Below are positions 6,027 to 7,711 of a DNA stretch of 7,711 bases, one piece after another. This stretch comes from an uncultured Pseudomonas sp. (GTDB lineage Bacteria; Pseudomonadota; Gammaproteobacteria; Pseudomonadales; Pseudomonadaceae). Position 1 is the stretch's first letter, and every line of letters starts with the position of its first letter. The position numbers and the translations under genes are program-made. The stretch is taken from positions 1 to 7,711 of the forward strand of contig CAMPJN010000174.1 in NCBI GenBank assembly GCA_946886875.1, in the 5' to 3' direction. The notes below the pieces were generated by a model, which was given only the letters and a program-made list of their open reading frames with translations, did no database searches and had not been told where the DNA came from.

Positions 6027-7711
6027 AGTGCGCGGCGCCCGCCCCCTGCTGCTGACCCTGGCCAGCCGCTTTATCCTGGTCGCCTGCATCCCGGTGCTGA
6101 CCGTCGGCCTGCTGTTTCGCCTGTACTACGAACCGCTGATGTTGCAAGACGTGGAAACCCGCCAGGGCTATGCCGCCGACGCGATCGCGCGCCAGTTGGA
6201 GGGGCACTTCAGCATCGCCAACCGCGAACTCGGCTCGCTCGCCGAGCTGTTTCGCAGCAGCCAAAAACTCGACAACGCACAGATCCAGACCCTGCTCGAC
6301 ACCTATGCCGACAGCTCGGATTTCTACGAGGCCATCTACCTCAGCGACGCCGAAGGCCGGATCAGCTCCATTGGCCTGCCCGCGAGCAAACGCAAGCTGC
6401 GGCAGAACCTGCTCGGCCTGGATATCTCGGCGCGGGAGTTCGTCCGCCAGGCCCAGTCGAGCAAACAAAGCGTGTGGTCCAATAGTTTTCTCTCGACCGT
6501 CAGCGCCCGTCTGGCCGTAGCCCTGGCCCAGCCGGTCGGCCAGCGAACCCTGGTCGGCGAAGTGGCGATCAGCCCGCTGCCCGAACTGGCCCGGCAACTG
6601 AGCCAGAACGGCTCGCTGCAAATCCGCATGCTCGACCGCCAGCATCAGCTGATCGCCGACTCGCAAACCGACCAGAGCGGCCTGCAGCTCAACCTCGGCC
6701 ACTTGCAGGTATTGCACGATTCCTCGGTGCGCAGCTTCGACTTCGACGGCCAGCAACTGCTCGGCCTGGCGCGCAAGGTCAGCGGGCCGGGCTGGCAGGT
6801 GCTGGTGGCGCAGCCGCAACAGCAGGCCTATGAGCTGATAGACACCACCTGGCGGCGTATCCTGATCGCCCTCGGCCTGGCCCTGGCCGCCGCTCTGCTG
6901 ATCGCCGGCAGCACCAGTTGGAGTCTGGCGCGGCGCATTTCGCAGTTCACCCGGCATGTCGGCGAAATCGCCAATGGCAACTACGACCTGCCCATGGAGC
7001 GCAGCCATATCCGCGAGCTGAATACCTTGCGCAGCAGCCTGCAACGCATGGTCGCGGCCATCCACGAACGCGAACAGGCACTGCTGGATACCGCCAAGAG
7101 CCTGCACGAAAGCGAGGACCGGCTGCTTGCCACCCTCGAATACACGCCCAACGTCGCGGTGCGCTGGTTCGATGAGCAGGGCCATGTGCTGCTGTGGAAC
7201 CACGCCAGCGAAAGCATCTACGGCATCCCCCGCGAGGAAGCGCTGGGCAAAACCCTCGACCAGCTGTTCCACACCGCCGGACAGCAGGCGATGTTTCTCG
7301 CCACCCTCACCGAGGCGGCCAAGGGCGCGCCGGTTGGCCCCTACCTCAGCGAACTGAGCATCGGCTCGGACCGACACATCTACGTGCTGACCACTACCTT
7401 CAGCATTCCAGCCGCCGATGGCAGCCTGCAATTCGTCAGCATGGATATCGACGTCACCGAGCAGAAGCGCGCCGAGTTGGCCTACCGCGAGTTGAACGCC
7501 AGCCTGGAACAGCGGGTCAACGAGCGCACCGAAGCCCTGAGCCAGAGCAACGCGGAGCTGAGCAAGGCCATGGGCACTCTGCAGCGCGCGCAGAACGAAC
7601 TGGTGCAAAGCGAAAAACTCGCCGCCCTCGGCTCCCTGGTCGCCGGCATCGCCCATGAACTCAACACCCCGGTCGGCAACAGCCTGATGGCCGCCAGCAC
7701 CCTGGAAGACT
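6001..7711 (+). CDS. Membrane sensor histidine kinase (dCACHE-like, HAMP, PAS, HisKA), 3' end beyond the window
   Basis: The first 570 residues of a sensor kinase, likely partner of the EAL response regulator two genes upstream. TM1 spans about 16-39. A periplasmic domain of about 245 residues (40-284) resembles dCACHE sensors, with YLSDAEGRI, then WSNSFL, ALAQPVG, LVGEVAISPL and a second LDRQHQLIAD module. TM2 covers about 287-307. HAMP (about 306-360), a PAS domain (about 371-485, closing with DVTEQKRAE) and a coiled coil (about 490-545) follow. The HisKA dimerisation domain has the phospho-acceptor H552 in GIAHELNTPVGN. The ATP-binding domain and any receiver or Hpt modules lie outside. 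The chosen start, ATG at 6001, overlaps the lipoprotein gene by 26 bases and has only a weak GGTGG upstream. A GTG at 6028 just past the stop is an alternative that would shorten the cytoplasmic tail by nine residues. Confidence 0.92.
   Translation, partial: MAASAASTKVRGARPLLLTLASRFILVACIPVLTVGLLFRLYYEPLMLQDVETRQGYAADAIARQLEGHFSIANRELGSLAELFRSSQKLDNAQIQTLLDTYADSSDFYEAIYLSDAEGRISSIGLPASKRKLRQNLLGLDISAREFVRQAQSSKQSVWSNSFLSTVSARLAVALAQPVGQRTLVGEVAISPLPELARQLSQNGSLQIRMLDRQHQLIADSQTDQSGLQLNLGHLQVLHDSSVRSFDFDGQQLLGLARKVSGPGWQVLVAQPQQQAYELIDTTWRRILIALGLALAAALLIAGSTSWSLARRISQFTRHVGEIANGNYDLPMERSHIRELNTLRSSLQRMVAAIHEREQALLDTAKSLHESEDRLLATLEYTPNVAVRWFDEQGHVLLWNHASESIYGIPREEALGKTLDQLFHTAGQQAMFLATLTEAAKGAPVGPYLSELSIGSDRHIYVLTTTFSIPAADGSLQFVSMDIDVTEQKRAELAYRELNASLEQRVNERTEALSQSNAELSKAMGTLQRAQNELVQSEKLAALGSLVAGIAHELNTPVGNSLMAASTLED

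Noticed and set aside
5827..7656. A 609-codon open frame on the minus strand opposite the lipoprotein and kinase genes
   Set aside because: It mirrors the codon phase of strongly GC3-biased genes, which removes antisense stops. Its product is low-complexity (Ala, Gln, Gly, Val, His) with no recognisable domain, whereas the plus strand encodes clear families.

Overview
The window is GC-rich, densely coding chromosomal DNA from a gammaproteobacterium, almost certainly a Pseudomonas or close relative. This rests on the protein sequences (RadA, YdcH-like proteins, MscL), on strongly GC-biased third codon positions, and on a canonical Anr/FNR site. The neighbourhood radA / small YdcH-type genes / mscL resembles, from memory, the radA-mscL region of other pseudomonads. 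No tRNA, rRNA, insertion sequence, CRISPR array or phage gene is visible.

Left part (1-1043, minus strand): the 5' end of radA (DNA repair, cut by the window edge), then two tandem paralogous small DUF465/YdcH-family genes (443-712 and 795-1043). The gap between the two paralogs holds a perfect Anr/Dnr/FNR box, placed as an activator site for the downstream one, whose product ends in a cysteine-rich CCGHC tail.

Middle part (1182-2410, plus strand): a stand-alone EAL-domain c-di-GMP phosphodiesterase with a complete catalytic residue set and an N-terminal CxxC, followed by mscL, the large-conductance mechanosensitive channel. The EAL gene is preceded by a 7-bp inverted repeat that brackets a candidate extended -10 element. 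mscL is followed by a 244-bp gap with a weak terminator candidate, an RpoS-like -10 (CTAGACT) and a strongly foldable leader.

Right part (2655-7711, plus strand): a tight three-gene unit. The first gene encodes a response regulator, REC-DUF3369-degenerate GGDEF-EAL. The second encodes a lipoprotein of the branched-chain amino acid-binding (type I periplasmic binding protein) family and starts on the base after the regulator's stop codon. The third encodes a membrane sensor histidine kinase (TM-dCACHE-like-TM-HAMP-PAS-coiled coil-HisKA), overlaps the lipoprotein gene by 26 bases and runs off the window. The simplest reading is a signalling pathway in which a periplasmic ligand is sensed by the lipoprotein and/or the kinase's own periplasmic domain, and phosphorylation of the regulator sets its c-di-GMP hydrolysis. 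No ABC permease or ATPase gene is present inside the window, so the binding protein looks like a sensor component, not a transporter part. This unit is the most interesting content; its ligand and output are unknown.
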